Source: Gorillibacterium sp. (GTDB lineage: Bacteria > Bacillota > Bacilli > Paenibacillales > NBRC-103111). From it: a stretch of 9,335 nucleotides of DNA. Shown one piece after another: positions 1 to 7,629 of this stretch (positions within the stretch are counted from its first letter, which is position 1; every line of letters starts with the position of its first letter). Below the pieces are notes generated by a model that searched no databases, was not told where the DNA came from, and saw nothing but the letters and a program-made list of their open reading frames with translations. Made by a program: the position numbers and the translations under genes. The stretch covers positions 1-9,335 of the forward strand of contig JAIMBU010000059.1 of NCBI GenBank assembly GCA_023511325.1, in the 5' to 3' direction.

Positions 1-1673
1 AATACGGAGCGGTCGCTGCCGCCACCGCACTGCTCATGCTGCTCGTCCCGGTTCTGCTGGCGACCCGGACGACGATCGTCGGGCACAAGCAACAGCTTGC
101 CCGCCGGCAGCGCGCGCCGCTGTGGCACAAGCTGTACCTCGACGTCGTCGCGGTGGCGATCGCCGTCTACGGCCTGTACACGTTCCGCACGCGGCTTGCC
201 AGCATGCGAACCCTGGGGCTCGGCTCAACCGACCTGAACATCGATCCGCTGCAATTTGTCGTGCCGGCTTTGTTCACCGCCGGCTCGGGCCTGCTGCTCC
301 TGCGTCTCTACCCGTACGCGCTGCAGCTTGTCTATTGGCTCGGCCGGAAATGGTGGCGCCCGTCGATGTACGCCACGCTGATCCAGGTCGGCCGTTCCGG
401 CAGCCAGTATCAGTTCCTGATGGTGTTCCTCATCCTGACGATCGCCACCGGGGTGTTCAGCGCCAGCGCGGCCCGAACGATCAACAGCAACACCGAGGAC
501 CGAATCCGCTACGGCAACGGCGCCGACGTGACGATGACGGCCGACTGGATCAACGACGCGCCGCCGCCCGCCATGCCGGGAGGGCCCGGACAGGCGGAAG
601 CCGCCGCGCCCGTCGTGAGCAAGCCGATCCACTATTTGGAGCCGGCGTTCGAACCGTTCGCCACGCTGCCGGGCGTCGAGCATGCGGCGAAAGTGTTCGT
701 CAAGCCGAACGCTTCCTTTTCCGTGGGAGACAACAGGGGAACCGCCTTGCTCATGGGCATCGACACGGACGACTTCGGCATGACCGCCTGGTTCCGCGAC
801 GGTCTGCTCGGCCATCCGCTGAACGACTATTTGAACCTGATGGCCTCCGACACGCGGGCGGTGCTTGTCTCGCGAACGCTCGCCAAACAGAAGAACGTCA
901 GAGAAGGCGACACGATCTGGATCGGATGGGAAGATGTCGCCTCCCAGCCGTTCGTCGTCTACGGGATCGTCGATTATTTTCCGGCTTTCAATCCGAATCC
1001 GCCGGTCGGCTCGGTCAACGCAGCCGACGAAGAGTCCAAAAACAACGCGCCGATGCTGATCGTGGGGCATCTGTCGCGCATCCAGTTCCAACTGGCGCTC
1101 GAGCCGTATCAGGTATGGCTCAAGATGAAGCCGGGCTCTTCGACAGCCGAGCTCTATAAAGGAATCGAAGCTTCCAAGATTACAGCAACCAAGATTATCA
1201 ATGCTCGAGAAAACCTCACGCAAGCGAAGAATGATCCCTTCATCATGGCACTTAATGGAATTCTGACGCTTGGCTTTCTTATTTCGATCATGGTCACATT
1301 TGTTGGATTCCTGCTCTACTGGATGCTTTCGCTTAAGGGAAGGACCCTGCAGAACGGCATTATGCGCGCAATCGGGTTATCCTTGCGACAGCTGATCGGC
1401 ATGCTTGCCATAGAGCAGCTACTTACCTCTGGAGTGGCCATCATGATCGGCGTTATTGTCGGCAATATAACCAGCCGCCTTTTTGTGCCAAACTTCCAGA
1501 TGGCCTTCAACCCAAGCAGTCTCGTACCCCCGTTTCGCGTCATTCTCAGTTCAGCTGATTTCGCTAGACTGTATGTGATTGTCGGGTTTACGTTGCTGCT
1601 TGGTCTGGGCATTCTCGGCTATATGCTATCCCAGATCCGTATCCACCAAGCGCTGAAACTCGGGGAGGACTAA
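1..1673 (+). CDS. ABC transporter permease, FtsX/MacB-like, C-terminal part (5' end outside window)
   Basis: The frame is open from position 3 to the TAA at 1671-1673, giving about 556 residues. The ATG at 36 is internal to a hydrophobic stretch and is not a credible start, so the gene begins upstream of the window. The visible part has about four hydrophobic segments in its first 150 residues (the last around YQFLMVFLILTIATGVF). A long hydrophilic, probably extracytoplasmic domain follows. Three C-terminal membrane segments then resemble an FtsX domain, including the typical cytoplasmic loop LKGRTLQNGIMRAIGLSLRQ. This is the architecture of large two-unit FtsX-family permeases, which work with a MacB/LolD-type ATPase to export or extract molecules by mechanotransmission. 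The ATPase follows 3 nt downstream, so the two are almost certainly one operon and one transporter. The substrate cannot be told. Oddity: the first 1.1 kb is about 67% G+C with strongly G/C-ending codons, then composition drops sharply near 1140 without a frame break. Confidence 0.88.
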   Translation, partial: YGAVAAATALLMLLVPVLLATRTTIVGHKQQLARRQRAPLWHKLYLDVVAVAIAVYGLYTFRTRLASMRTLGLGSTDLNIDPLQFVVPALFTAGSGLLLLRLYPYALQLVYWLGRKWWRPSMYATLIQVGRSGSQYQFLMVFLILTIATGVFSASAARTINSNTEDRIRYGNGADVTMTADWINDAPPPAMPGGPGQAEAAAPVVSKPIHYLEPAFEPFATLPGVEHAAKVFVKPNASFSVGDNRGTALLMGIDTDDFGMTAWFRDGLLGHPLNDYLNLMASDTRAVLVSRTLAKQKNVREGDTIWIGWEDVASQPFVVYGIVDYFPAFNPNPPVGSVNAADEESKNNAPMLIVGHLSRIQFQLALEPYQVWLKMKPGSSTAELYKGIEASKITATKIINARENLTQAKNDPFIMALNGILTLGFLISIMVTFVGFLLYWMLSLKGRTLQNGIMRAIGLSLRQLIGMLAIEQLLTSGVAIMIGVIVGNITSRLFVPNFQMAFNPSSLVPPFRVILSSADFARLYVIVGFTLLLGLGILGYMLSQIRIHQALKLGED

Positions 1674-1676
1674 TCG

Positions 1677-2603
1677 ATGATTGAGTGCGAAGGCCTGGTC
1701 AAAATCTACAAAGCTGCTGATCTCGAGGTGTTCGCCCTGCAAGGCCTTGATCTCCAAGTCGAAGCGGGTGAGCTGATGGCGATCATCGGCAACAGTGGCA
1801 GTGGTAAATCCACTCTCCTCAACATGTTGGGAGGCCTGGACAAACCTTCGGCCGGCATGCTGAGCGTCGATGGAAAGAACATGCTGAAGATGAGCGAAGG
1901 TGACCTTGTCCGTTACAAAAGAGAAAGCGTCGGATTCGTCTGGCAGAATAACGCGCGAAACCTTATTCCTTACCTTACCGCACTAGAGAACGTTGAGCTA
2001 CCTATGCTGATTAAAGGGAGACGCCGCCGTCAGCGGGCGCTTAATCTGCTCGAGGCCGTGGGTCTTACTCACCGCAAGAACAACAAGCTCCATCAGCTAT
2101 CAGGGGGAGAGCAGCAACGTGTAGCTATTGCGATTGCCCTCGCCAACCAGCCTAAGCTGCTGCTGGCAGACGAGCCAACCGGATCACTTGATTCGCGGAT
2201 GTCTGAGCAGATTCTCGACCTCTTTCGTGAGCTGAACCGCACGATCGGCATCACCATTGTTATCGTCACACATGATCCCGAGCTTGCGAGAAAGGTTGAT
2301 CGTGTCGTCTCGATTCGTGACGGCAAGACTTCCTCCGAGATGTTGCGGCGTAAGTCATACGCCGAAGAGCTTGAGGAGCTTGAGCGTGGAATCGCGGCAT
2401 CAGCCGAGGAAGACTCTCATGTCGAGTATGCCATCATCGACAAAGCCGGTCGCTTACAGGTGCCGGCAGCCTACCTCGAATCCATCGGTATCAAGGACAG
2501 CAATAAGGTAAAGCTTGAGCTTCTTGATCGTACGATCGTGCTCACTTCACCGGAGAAGCAGGAAACGATAAACTCAAGCAAAACCGTGGAATTGGGAAAG
2601 TAA
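1677..2603 (+). CDS. ABC transporter ATP-binding protein (MacB/LolD type) with C-terminal AbrB-like segment
   Basis: A 308-residue ATPase that would energise the permease encoded just upstream. All nucleotide-binding motifs are intact: Walker A GNSGSGKST (38-46), Q-loop Gln90, signature LSGGEQQR (141-148), Walker B LLLADEP (161-167, with Asp165 and Glu166), D-loop SLD and switch His199. The start ATG at 1677 is 3 nt after the permease stop and is preceded by GGGGAGG at about 1662-1668. A minimal ATPase of this family ends near residue 225. Here about 80 further residues follow: an acidic linker (about 225-247), then YAIIDKAGRLQVPAAYLESI and a KVKLELLDRTIVLTSP strand (about 251-292). This pattern resembles the swapped-hairpin AbrB/MazE/SpoVT fold (D-x-x-GR-h-x-h-P). 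By family knowledge that fold binds DNA or dimerises; its role here is unknown. The ATPase call is very safe; the extra domain is an inference from motif pattern. Confidence 0.95.
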   Translation: MIECEGLVKIYKAADLEVFALQGLDLQVEAGELMAIIGNSGSGKSTLLNMLGGLDKPSAGMLSVDGKNMLKMSEGDLVRYKRESVGFVWQNNARNLIPYLTALENVELPMLIKGRRRRQRALNLLEAVGLTHRKNNKLHQLSGGEQQRVAIAIALANQPKLLLADEPTGSLDSRMSEQILDLFRELNRTIGITIVIVTHDPELARKVDRVVSIRDGKTSSEMLRRKSYAEELEELERGIAASAEEDSHVEYAIIDKAGRLQVPAAYLESIGIKDSNKVKLELLDRTIVLTSPEKQETINSSKTVELGK

Positions 2604-2623
2604 TTAATTGAGCTTGAAAAGTA

Positions 2624-2671
2624 AACAAGGCTGGCCTTGAGCATCTATGATGCCTGAGGACCAGCCTTGTT
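2624..2671. terminator. Strong hairpin between convergent genes, probably bidirectional terminator
   Basis: A perfect 11-bp stem, AACAAGGCTGG (2624-2634) pairing with CCAGCCTTGTT (2661-2671), encloses 26 nt. The loop contains a second small stem, GCATC (2641-2645) with GATGC (2649-2653). It begins 20 nt after the ATPase stop. On the minus strand the stem is followed by TTTACTTTTC, a fair U-tract for the chemosensory operon arriving from the right. On the plus strand the following sequence is less T-rich. Confidence 0.75.
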
Positions 2672-2747
2672 ATTTGGTTACTCCCATTATCCTTTATGGA
2701 TCATGGAGAAGCATGAGTTCATTCTTCCGATATGTACATTCGTCTTA

Positions 2748-2765
2748 TTTGAGCTTATGCTCAAA
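2748..2765. terminator. Small hairpin just beyond the chemoreceptor gene, weak terminator candidate
   Basis: A perfect 7-bp stem, TTTGAGC (2748-2754) with GCTCAAA (2759-2765), has a 4-nt loop. It lies 26 nt beyond the chemoreceptor stop on the minus strand. No clear U-tract follows, so it may only be a 3'-end stem upstream of the stronger hairpin at 2624-2671. Confidence 0.3.
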
Positions 2766-2791
2766 CTTGTCCCTGCACAGAGCATCTCCGC

Positions 2792-4384
2792 TTAATGCAG
2801 CCGGAAGGCAGCTACGGACTGCTGCAATTCTTCAGCTAGCTGTGCTAACGACTGGGCAGTAGCCGCAGTCTCTTCACTGCCAGCGGCTGCCTCTTCAGTT
2901 GTGGCCGATATGTTCTCTACCGCAGCGAGCACGTTGGAGGATTGGGAGGCCTGCTCCTCACTTGCTGCTGCGATCTCAGACACCTTGTGCCCAGCCTCGT
3001 TGACCTTGGATACGATCTGTTGAAAGGATGCGCCACTTTTCTCTGAGAATTCCGCGCTTTCCTGTACCGCTTTTACGCTCTCGCGTGTGTTGCTCTGCAT
3101 GCCCTTGATAATTCCGGTAATCTGTTTGGTCGCCTCTCCACTGCGCTCAGCCAGCTTGCGAACCTCATCGGCAACAACAGCAAAGCCACGTCCTTGCTCA
3201 CCCGCCCGGGCCGCTTCAATGGCAGCATTAAGCGCCAGCAGATTGGTTTGATCGGCAATGTCCTCGATGACGTCGAGAATATCGCCAATTTTTAGCGAAT
3301 CTTCTTCAAGCTTGGACATCTGTGTGCTGACGGCTCTCATACTCTTCATCGAGGCTTGAATGACTTCATTTCCTTCTACAGCAATACGCACCGTATCATT
3401 GGACAACGAAGCAGCTTGGTCTGTATTTTGAGCGACCGTATGGATGGCTAAGGAAAGCTCTTTCAGCAGTTCGCCGATCGTCTGGGCATCCCCCGCTTGG
3501 CTGGTATTACTGCTCGCAATCTCCTCCGTGCTGGCCGATATTTCCTGGGCAGCCGAAGACAGACTTTGAGAATGCACCAGAATGGTACTCACCGTGCGGT
3601 TCAAATTGCCGACCATCGTATTCATAGCGGTTGCAAGCAAGCCAACCTCATCCTTGGTGTTAATATCGACCGTGTTACGCAGATCCCCGTCCGCTACCTG
3701 AGAAGCTAGGATGGATACGCGTCTGAGCGGTTTGGAGATAATCTGGGAGATGAAGAAGCCCAGTAGAATTGAGAAGATGACCGCGCTGATAAGGACGACA
3801 ATGATAATATTGCGTGATGATGTATAAAGGGCTTTCCCTGCCAGCTTGGCTTCTCCAGCTTCCTTGACATTAATGCTGATCAAGTCATCGAGCAGCGGTC
3901 GTAGCTTATCGGCTGATACCTGCATATCCTCGTTAATCAGCTTCTTAAGTGCTTCGTTCTGCCCGGCTTGGCTTAACTGGACGGCTTTATCGAACAGAAC
4001 GTGAGTTTGACTCCATTCCGCTGCAAAGGGTGCCAGTGCTTGTTGTGATTGTTCGCTCAAGACGGTTTTTTTAAAATCAGCCATAGCTTCATCCACCTTC
4101 TTTTTCTCTTCCTCGTAGGTGGTTATCTGCTTCTGAATCTGTGCATCATCGCCATCACCCAAATATAAGTTACGGGGCAGAATCCGCATGCGGGTGTAGC
4201 TTGCTTGGGATTGCAGGACGGATTGCACCGGGATCAGATTGTTGGCGTACATATTATCCAAAGCGTCGTTTAACTTACCGAGATTGTTCAGGCTGTAAAC
4301 CCCAACGAAGGTCATAATCACGGAAACAATAAGGAATGTGGAAATAAGTTTGACACTCGTCTTTAAATTATAGAACCATTTCAT
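2792..4384 (-). CDS. Methyl-accepting chemotaxis protein (4HB-type sensor, HAMP, signalling domain)
   Basis: A 530-residue transmembrane chemoreceptor, last gene of the minus-strand operon. TM1 is at about 12-31. A mostly helical extracytoplasmic region (about 32-188) fits a four-helix-bundle (4HB_MCP) ligand domain. TM2 is at about 192-214 ([19 protein letters not shown]), HAMP at about 215-267, and the cytoplasmic coiled coil fills the rest. The kinase-contacting hairpin tip is intact: [20 protein letters not shown] (374-393), followed by [18 protein letters not shown] (398-415). Glu-rich pairs such as [11 protein letters not shown] (282-292) and [15 protein letters not shown] resemble methylation sites, and no C-terminal CheR-tether pentapeptide is seen. 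The ATG is preceded by AGGAGG (complement of 4392-4397) 7 nt upstream. It starts 17 nt after the cheA stop, so coupling to that CheA/CheW pair is very likely. The ligand is unknown. Confidence 0.96.
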   Translation of the reverse strand: MKWFYNLKTSVKLISTFLIVSVIMTFVGVYSLNNLGKLNDALDNMYANNLIPVQSVLQSQASYTRMRILPRNLYLGDGDDAQIQKQITTYEEEKKKVDEAMADFKKTVLSEQSQQALAPFAAEWSQTHVLFDKAVQLSQAGQNEALKKLINEDMQVSADKLRPLLDDLISINVKEAGEAKLAGKALYTSSRNIIIVVLISAVIFSILLGFFISQIISKPLRRVSILASQVADGDLRNTVDINTKDEVGLLATAMNTMVGNLNRTVSTILVHSQSLSSAAQEISASTEEIASSNTSQAGDAQTIGELLKELSLAIHTVAQNTDQAASLSNDTVRIAVEGNEVIQASMKSMRAVSTQMSKLEEDSLKIGDILDVIEDIADQTNLLALNAAIEAARAGEQGRGFAVVADEVRKLAERSGEATKQITGIIKGMQSNTRESVKAVQESAEFSEKSGASFQQIVSKVNEAGHKVSEIAAASEEQASQSSNVLAAVENISATTEEAAAGSEETAATAQSLAQLAEELQQSVAAFRLH

Positions 4385-4401
4385 TCTGCTGCCTCCTGAA
4401 G

Positions 4402-6417
4402 TTATATTCGGGTAAATAGTTCTCTAACCTCCAAAATTAATGCCACCTTACCATCTCCGAGAATAGTTGCACCCGAAGCTGCTTGGGCCTTGCCAATAAA
4501 GGAACCGAGTGACTTAAGAACGATGTCCTGATTTCCCAGTAACTCATCCACAACCAGCGCGAGTCGCTTACCCCCATGCTCCAGGATGACCACTGGGAGA
4601 TGCTTACCCGTTTCACTTGCCCGCCGATAGTGGAAATAATCGTGCAGCCATAATACAGGTATGATCTTTTCACGAACGGTGGTAACAGGCATTCCTCGCA
4701 TGGTTCGAATTTGCGTCGGTTCGATCCGAATGATCTCCGCCACATTATTCATAGGAATGACGAAGATTCTTCCCCCAACTGAGATTTTCAAACCTGTAAT
4801 AATCGCAAGCGTCAGTGGCAGTGCTATCCGAAATCGTGTTCCTATCCCTAGTTTCGTTTCAATATCAATCGTTCCGTTCATTCGCTCAATGCTGTCACGC
4901 ACGATATCCATGCCTACACCGCGACCTGATATTTCGCTAATCGTCTCCGCCGTTGAGAAACCAGAACGGAATATCAACTGTACAGCTTCCTTATCATTCA
5001 GCCTATCCGCTTCCTCATGAGTCAGAAGTCCTTTGCTAATCGCCGCCTTTAGAAGCATTGCCCCATCCATCCCAGCCCCGTCATCCTCAATGCGAATGAC
5101 GACCTGATTGTCTTCATGAGAAGCACCAATGCGGATGGTACCTCGTTCCTTCTTCCCCGCTTTCCTCCGGACAGCAGCAGATTCGATACCATGATCAACA
5201 GCGTTGCGCAGGATATGGATAAGGGGGTCACCCAATTCTTCAATCAACGTCCGATCAAGCTCCGTTTCCCTTCCTTCGAGCACCAGCTCCACTTGCTTGT
5301 CAACGGTTTGTGCCAAATCACGGACCATCCTGGGAAAACGGCTGAATAGCTGCTCAATCGGCAACATTCGCACCTGCATGATTCCTTCGTGCAGCTCGCC
5401 GATGATTCGGGTCAAATGATCCGATAGCTGACCAAGCTGGCCTACCAGCTCATCTGAACCGAACTTACGTTGGAACAATGTCTTGACCTGCTGTACCCGG
5501 GTTTGATCAATCACCAACTCTCCAACTAGATTCATCAGGTTTTCCAACCGTTCTACATTGACCCGAATACTCTGGGCCTTTGCTCGCTCCGGCTGAAGTG
5601 ATAACTTGTCCATTTGATGCTCTGCTTGAGCTTGAGCTTGTTCATGCGGCTGTCCAGTCAGCTCCGTCTGGTATATGGCCCCACTAAACTCCTCGAGTAC
5701 AACCTCTTCTACATCCGTCAGCGCAACCATCACATCCCGGACATGCTTGACGTCGGTAAATCCGCTCAGCAACCACCGAATCCAAGTTTGTTTGCCCACC
5801 TCAATTGTTGGATACGAGTCGCCCGTGAATTCAGCCCAGAGAATCACTCCGAGCTCTCTTAGCTTTTTATCAATCAGTAGCGTTCGGGGACCGGGCATCT
5901 CACAATGTAAGGACAGACCCACCTTGACCCAATATGACTTGCTTCCGGTGGCTTCCTCATCATACAAAACTTGAAGTAACTCCTCTGTAAGCACAGGAGT
6001 GACCTCATTGATCCTCGCAGGTTCAGGATGAAGAGATAGAAGTCCAAATCGTGTCAGCTCCTCGATGAGAAAGGTTACCTCCGAACGCTCCATATCACCG
6101 CTGACGATTTCCGCCTGCAGCAGCTTTAGTTGATCGACGCAGCGAAACAGAAGACTCACCAACTCAGCCGAAACCGACATTTCATTATTTCTCAATTTCT
6201 CCAGCAGGTGTTCCATGTGGTGGGTGACTTCTTTCATCTTCACATACTCCATGGCTGCCGATGATCCTTTAATCGTATGAGCCGCCCGGAACAGCCGCTG
6301 AATGCCGCTGTCTGATTGCCCTTCCTGCTCCAGACATAACACTTCTTCCTCCATACTGCGAAGCTGCTCCTCCAGCTCCTCCAGATAGACATCACGATAT
6401 TCCGATCGTTCCTCCAC
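4402..6417 (-). CDS. cheA: Chemotaxis histidine kinase CheA
   Basis: A 671-residue cytoplasmic kinase that phosphorylates itself in response to receptor state and passes phosphate to response regulators. Domains in order: HPt/P1 (about 1-125) with phospho-acceptor His47 in AAHTIKGSS; a P2-like alpha/beta region (about 160-250), not closely resembling the textbook P2; a Gln/Ala-rich linker (about 255-275); dimerisation P3 (about 283-350, [20 protein letters not shown]); the ATPase P4 with N-box [10 protein letters not shown] (401-410), G1 DDGAGMD (445-451), F-box FRSGFST and G2 GRGVGMD (498-504); and a CheW-like P5 (about 535-671). All catalytic motifs are present and no receiver domain is fused. 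The start is GTG; AGGAAGGGG (complement of 6426-6434) stands 8 nt upstream, in the 18-nt gap after cheW. The partner response regulator is not in the window, so the output is unknown. Confidence 0.96.
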   Translation of the reverse strand: MEERSEYRDVYLEELEEQLRSMEEEVLCLEQEGQSDSGIQRLFRAAHTIKGSSAAMEYVKMKEVTHHMEHLLEKLRNNEMSVSAELVSLLFRCVDQLKLLQAEIVSGDMERSEVTFLIEELTRFGLLSLHPEPARINEVTPVLTEELLQVLYDEEATGSKSYWVKVGLSLHCEMPGPRTLLIDKKLRELGVILWAEFTGDSYPTIEVGKQTWIRWLLSGFTDVKHVRDVMVALTDVEEVVLEEFSGAIYQTELTGQPHEQAQAQAEHQMDKLSLQPERAKAQSIRVNVERLENLMNLVGELVIDQTRVQQVKTLFQRKFGSDELVGQLGQLSDHLTRIIGELHEGIMQVRMLPIEQLFSRFPRMVRDLAQTVDKQVELVLEGRETELDRTLIEELGDPLIHILRNAVDHGIESAAVRRKAGKKERGTIRIGASHEDNQVVIRIEDDGAGMDGAMLLKAAISKGLLTHEEADRLNDKEAVQLIFRSGFSTAETISEISGRGVGMDIVRDSIERMNGTIDIETKLGIGTRFRIALPLTLAIITGLKISVGGRIFVIPMNNVAEIIRIEPTQIRTMRGMPVTTVREKIIPVLWLHDYFHYRRASETGKHLPVVILEHGGKRLALVVDELLGNQDIVLKSLGSFIGKAQAASGATILGDGKVALILEVRELFTRI

Positions 6418-6425
6418 TAGGCTGA

Positions 6426-6434
6426 CCCCTTCCT
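6426..6434 (-). promoter_or_regulatory. Ribosome binding site fixing the GTG start of cheA
   Basis: The minus strand reads AGGAAGGGG, with 8 nt to the GTG at 6417-6415. It lies wholly in the short gap after the cheW stop and supports the non-ATG start. Confidence 0.7.
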
Positions 6435-6435
6435 G

Positions 6436-6867
6436 CTAATGCTCCCGGAGCAGCACTTCTTCAAGCTTGAGAATGCCCACAAGTCCGGCAGACGTCATCC
6501 CAATTCCGGTAAAATAAGCCCCGTTGACACCGACAATCCGGTCGGGCGGAGGTTGAATATCGGAGAATGTCGTTACTTTGTTGACTTTATCTACGACAAT
6601 CCCCACCGATTCCTCCTGATGACTGACCACGACGATGCGGGTAAATTTGTCGGCAGCGGTCTCCGCAAGCGAAAACAGCTTCGGTAGACTAATCACCGCT
6701 ACCACTTTCCCCCGAAGATTGATAACACCTTGAACGTAGTGCCGACAGTTGGGAATGTCCGTAATATCCTGCATCCTGATAATTTCATGAATTTCCGAAA
6801 TAGGGATGGCGTATTTCTCCCCACTGACTTCAAACTCGACATACTGACTCATGATCAACGACTTCAC
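6436..6867 (-). CDS. cheW: Chemotaxis coupling protein CheW
   Basis: A 143-residue adaptor that joins chemoreceptor tips to the P5 domain of CheA. The single CheW domain fills the protein: YVEFEVSGEKYAIPISEIHE (9-28), the conserved core GVINLRGKVVAVISL (47-61, with the conserved Arg52), and VGIVVDKV (88-95). The start is taken as GTG at 6867, because GGAGGAGGGG (complement of 6878-6887) stands 10 nt upstream; the internal ATG at 6852 would be 25 nt away. It begins 26 nt after the HD-GYP stop and ends 18 nt before cheA, so all three are one transcription unit. Length is normal for stand-alone CheW proteins. Confidence 0.95.
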   Translation of the reverse strand: MKSLIMSQYVEFEVSGEKYAIPISEIHEIIRMQDITDIPNCRHYVQGVINLRGKVVAVISLPKLFSLAETAADKFTRIVVVSHQEESVGIVVDKVNKVTTFSDIQPPPDRIVGVNGAYFTGIGMTSAGLVGILKLEEVLLREH

Positions 6868-6877
6868 AATAGGACTA

Positions 6878-6887
6878 CCCCTCCTCC
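6878..6887 (-). promoter_or_regulatory. Ribosome binding site fixing the GTG start of cheW
   Basis: The minus strand reads GGAGGAGGGG, 10 nt before GTG (6867-6865). The spacing favours GTG over the ATG five codons further in. Confidence 0.6.
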
Positions 6888-6893
6888 ACTTGA

Positions 6894-7514
6894 TTATGAT
6901 TGGGAATAAAGATCCAAGATAGTATCGGACAAACCGAGAAAAACCTCGACGATCTTGCTGTCGAACTGGGTTCCACCAAGCAACAACAGTTCATCCTTGG
7001 CCTCCCTCATTGTCATTCGCCCACGATAAGGCCGATCAGACATCATGGAGTCGAAGGCGTCCAAAACCGAGCACATTCGTGCGAACAACGGAATATTCTC
7101 TCCAGCTAGCTGATCGGGATATCCCGTTCCGTCGTAGCGCTCGTGATGGCAACGGATGACTTCGAGAATCGTGCTATCAAGACCGGGATCTTTATCCAGC
7201 ATTTCTGTTCCCACGATGGGATGTAGTCGGATGATGTTCCATTCCTGCTCGGTCAGCTTTCTTCGAGCATGCAGAATCTCGCTTGGAATAAAAGCTTTTC
7301 CCAGATCGTGCAGAAAACATCCAATCACCAAGTGACTCCTCTCCGTTGCATTACATCCAATGGGTTGCGCCAGCTTGTCAGCAAGAATCGCCACTCTTAC
7401 ACTGTGCCGATAAATATCTGCATGCTTATGAGCCAGAAAATCCATCCATTTCACCACACTCGGTTTATCTAGGTCATTTATATACTGCTGGTATTGCTTT
7501 TGCACGTTCCCCAT
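6894..7514 (-). CDS. Stand-alone HD-GYP domain phosphodiesterase (c-di-GMP degradation)
   Basis: A 206-residue protein made almost entirely of one HD-GYP domain. Metal and substrate residues of the family are visible: His37 (YRHSVRVA), His69-Asp70 with Lys73 (HDLGK), His98 (LHPIVG), His123-His124 (CHHERYDGTGYP), the signature GTGYP (129-133), and Asp152 before the RPYRGRM segment (161-167). HD-GYP proteins hydrolyse cyclic-di-GMP to pGpG or GMP, so catalysis is expected. The first ~25 residues are too short for a sensor or receiver domain, so its control must come from a partner or from expression. The ATG at 7514 has AAGGAG (complement of 7523-7528) 8 nt upstream. It is the first gene of the chemosensory operon, suggesting co-regulation of c-di-GMP breakdown with the CheA pathway. 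Confidence 0.93.
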   Translation of the reverse strand: MGNVQKQYQQYINDLDKPSVVKWMDFLAHKHADIYRHSVRVAILADKLAQPIGCNATERSHLVIGCFLHDLGKAFIPSEILHARRKLTEQEWNIIRLHPIVGTEMLDKDPGLDSTILEVIRCHHERYDGTGYPDQLAGENIPLFARMCSVLDAFDSMMSDRPYRGRMTMREAKDELLLLGGTQFDSKIVEVFLGLSDTILDLYSQS

Positions 7515-7571
7515 TACCGCTTCTCCTTATCCGATGAATTTTACAGCTACATTTTCCTGATAAACGAGACG

Positions 7572-7611
7572 AATAAACCTAATGTCGAACAACAACACTT
7601 ATACGACAGAA
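7572..7611 (+). repeat. Left inverted repeat with recombinase core-site structure
   Basis: It matches the reverse complement of 8699-8737. Positions 7582-7611 pair with 8699-8728 at 29 of 30 bases (only 7588 differs). A further AATAAAC (7572-7578) pairs with 8731-8737 after one extra base at 7579 and a mismatch at 7581. Inside it, TGTCGAACAA (7583-7592) and TTATACGACA (7599-7608) are imperfect inverted arms around spacer CAACAC (7593-7598). It lies about 60 bp upstream of the HD-GYP start codon. Confidence 0.9.
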
Positions 7612-7614
7612 AAC

Positions 7615-7621
7615 AGAGGAG
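7615..7621 (+). promoter_or_regulatory. Ribosome binding site deciding the recombinase start
   Basis: AGAGGAG ends 8 nt before the ATG at 7630. The earlier in-frame ATG at 7582 lies at the edge of the inverted repeat and has no purine-rich Shine-Dalgarno at a usable distance, so 7630 is preferred. Confidence 0.7.
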
Positions 7622-7629
7622 AAGATTCC

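Noticed and set aside
122..1223. Long open frames overlapping the permease (122-1159 plus strand; 225-1223 minus strand)
   Set aside because: They lie in the very G+C-rich part, where stops are rare. Their translations are Arg/Ala/His-rich with no family pattern, and the FtsX-type frame clearly explains the DNA. Both end where the G+C content drops.
2647..2862. Possible small plus-strand gene of 71 codons between the convergent genes
   Set aside because: It begins inside the terminator hairpin, has no ribosome binding site and runs into the chemoreceptor coding sequence on the opposite strand.
4661..5020. 119-codon open frame opposite cheA
   Set aside because: It is antisense to conserved CheA ATPase and P5 motifs; its sequence is the expected complement of those motifs and has no start signal.
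7515..7581. SigmaD or sigmaA promoter for the chemosensory operon
   Set aside because: A TAAAAT box (complement of 7538-7543) could be a -10, and TCGGATAA vaguely resembles a sigmaD -10, but neither has a proper -35 partner at the right distance, and the latter overlaps the ribosome binding site. Not supportable without mapping.
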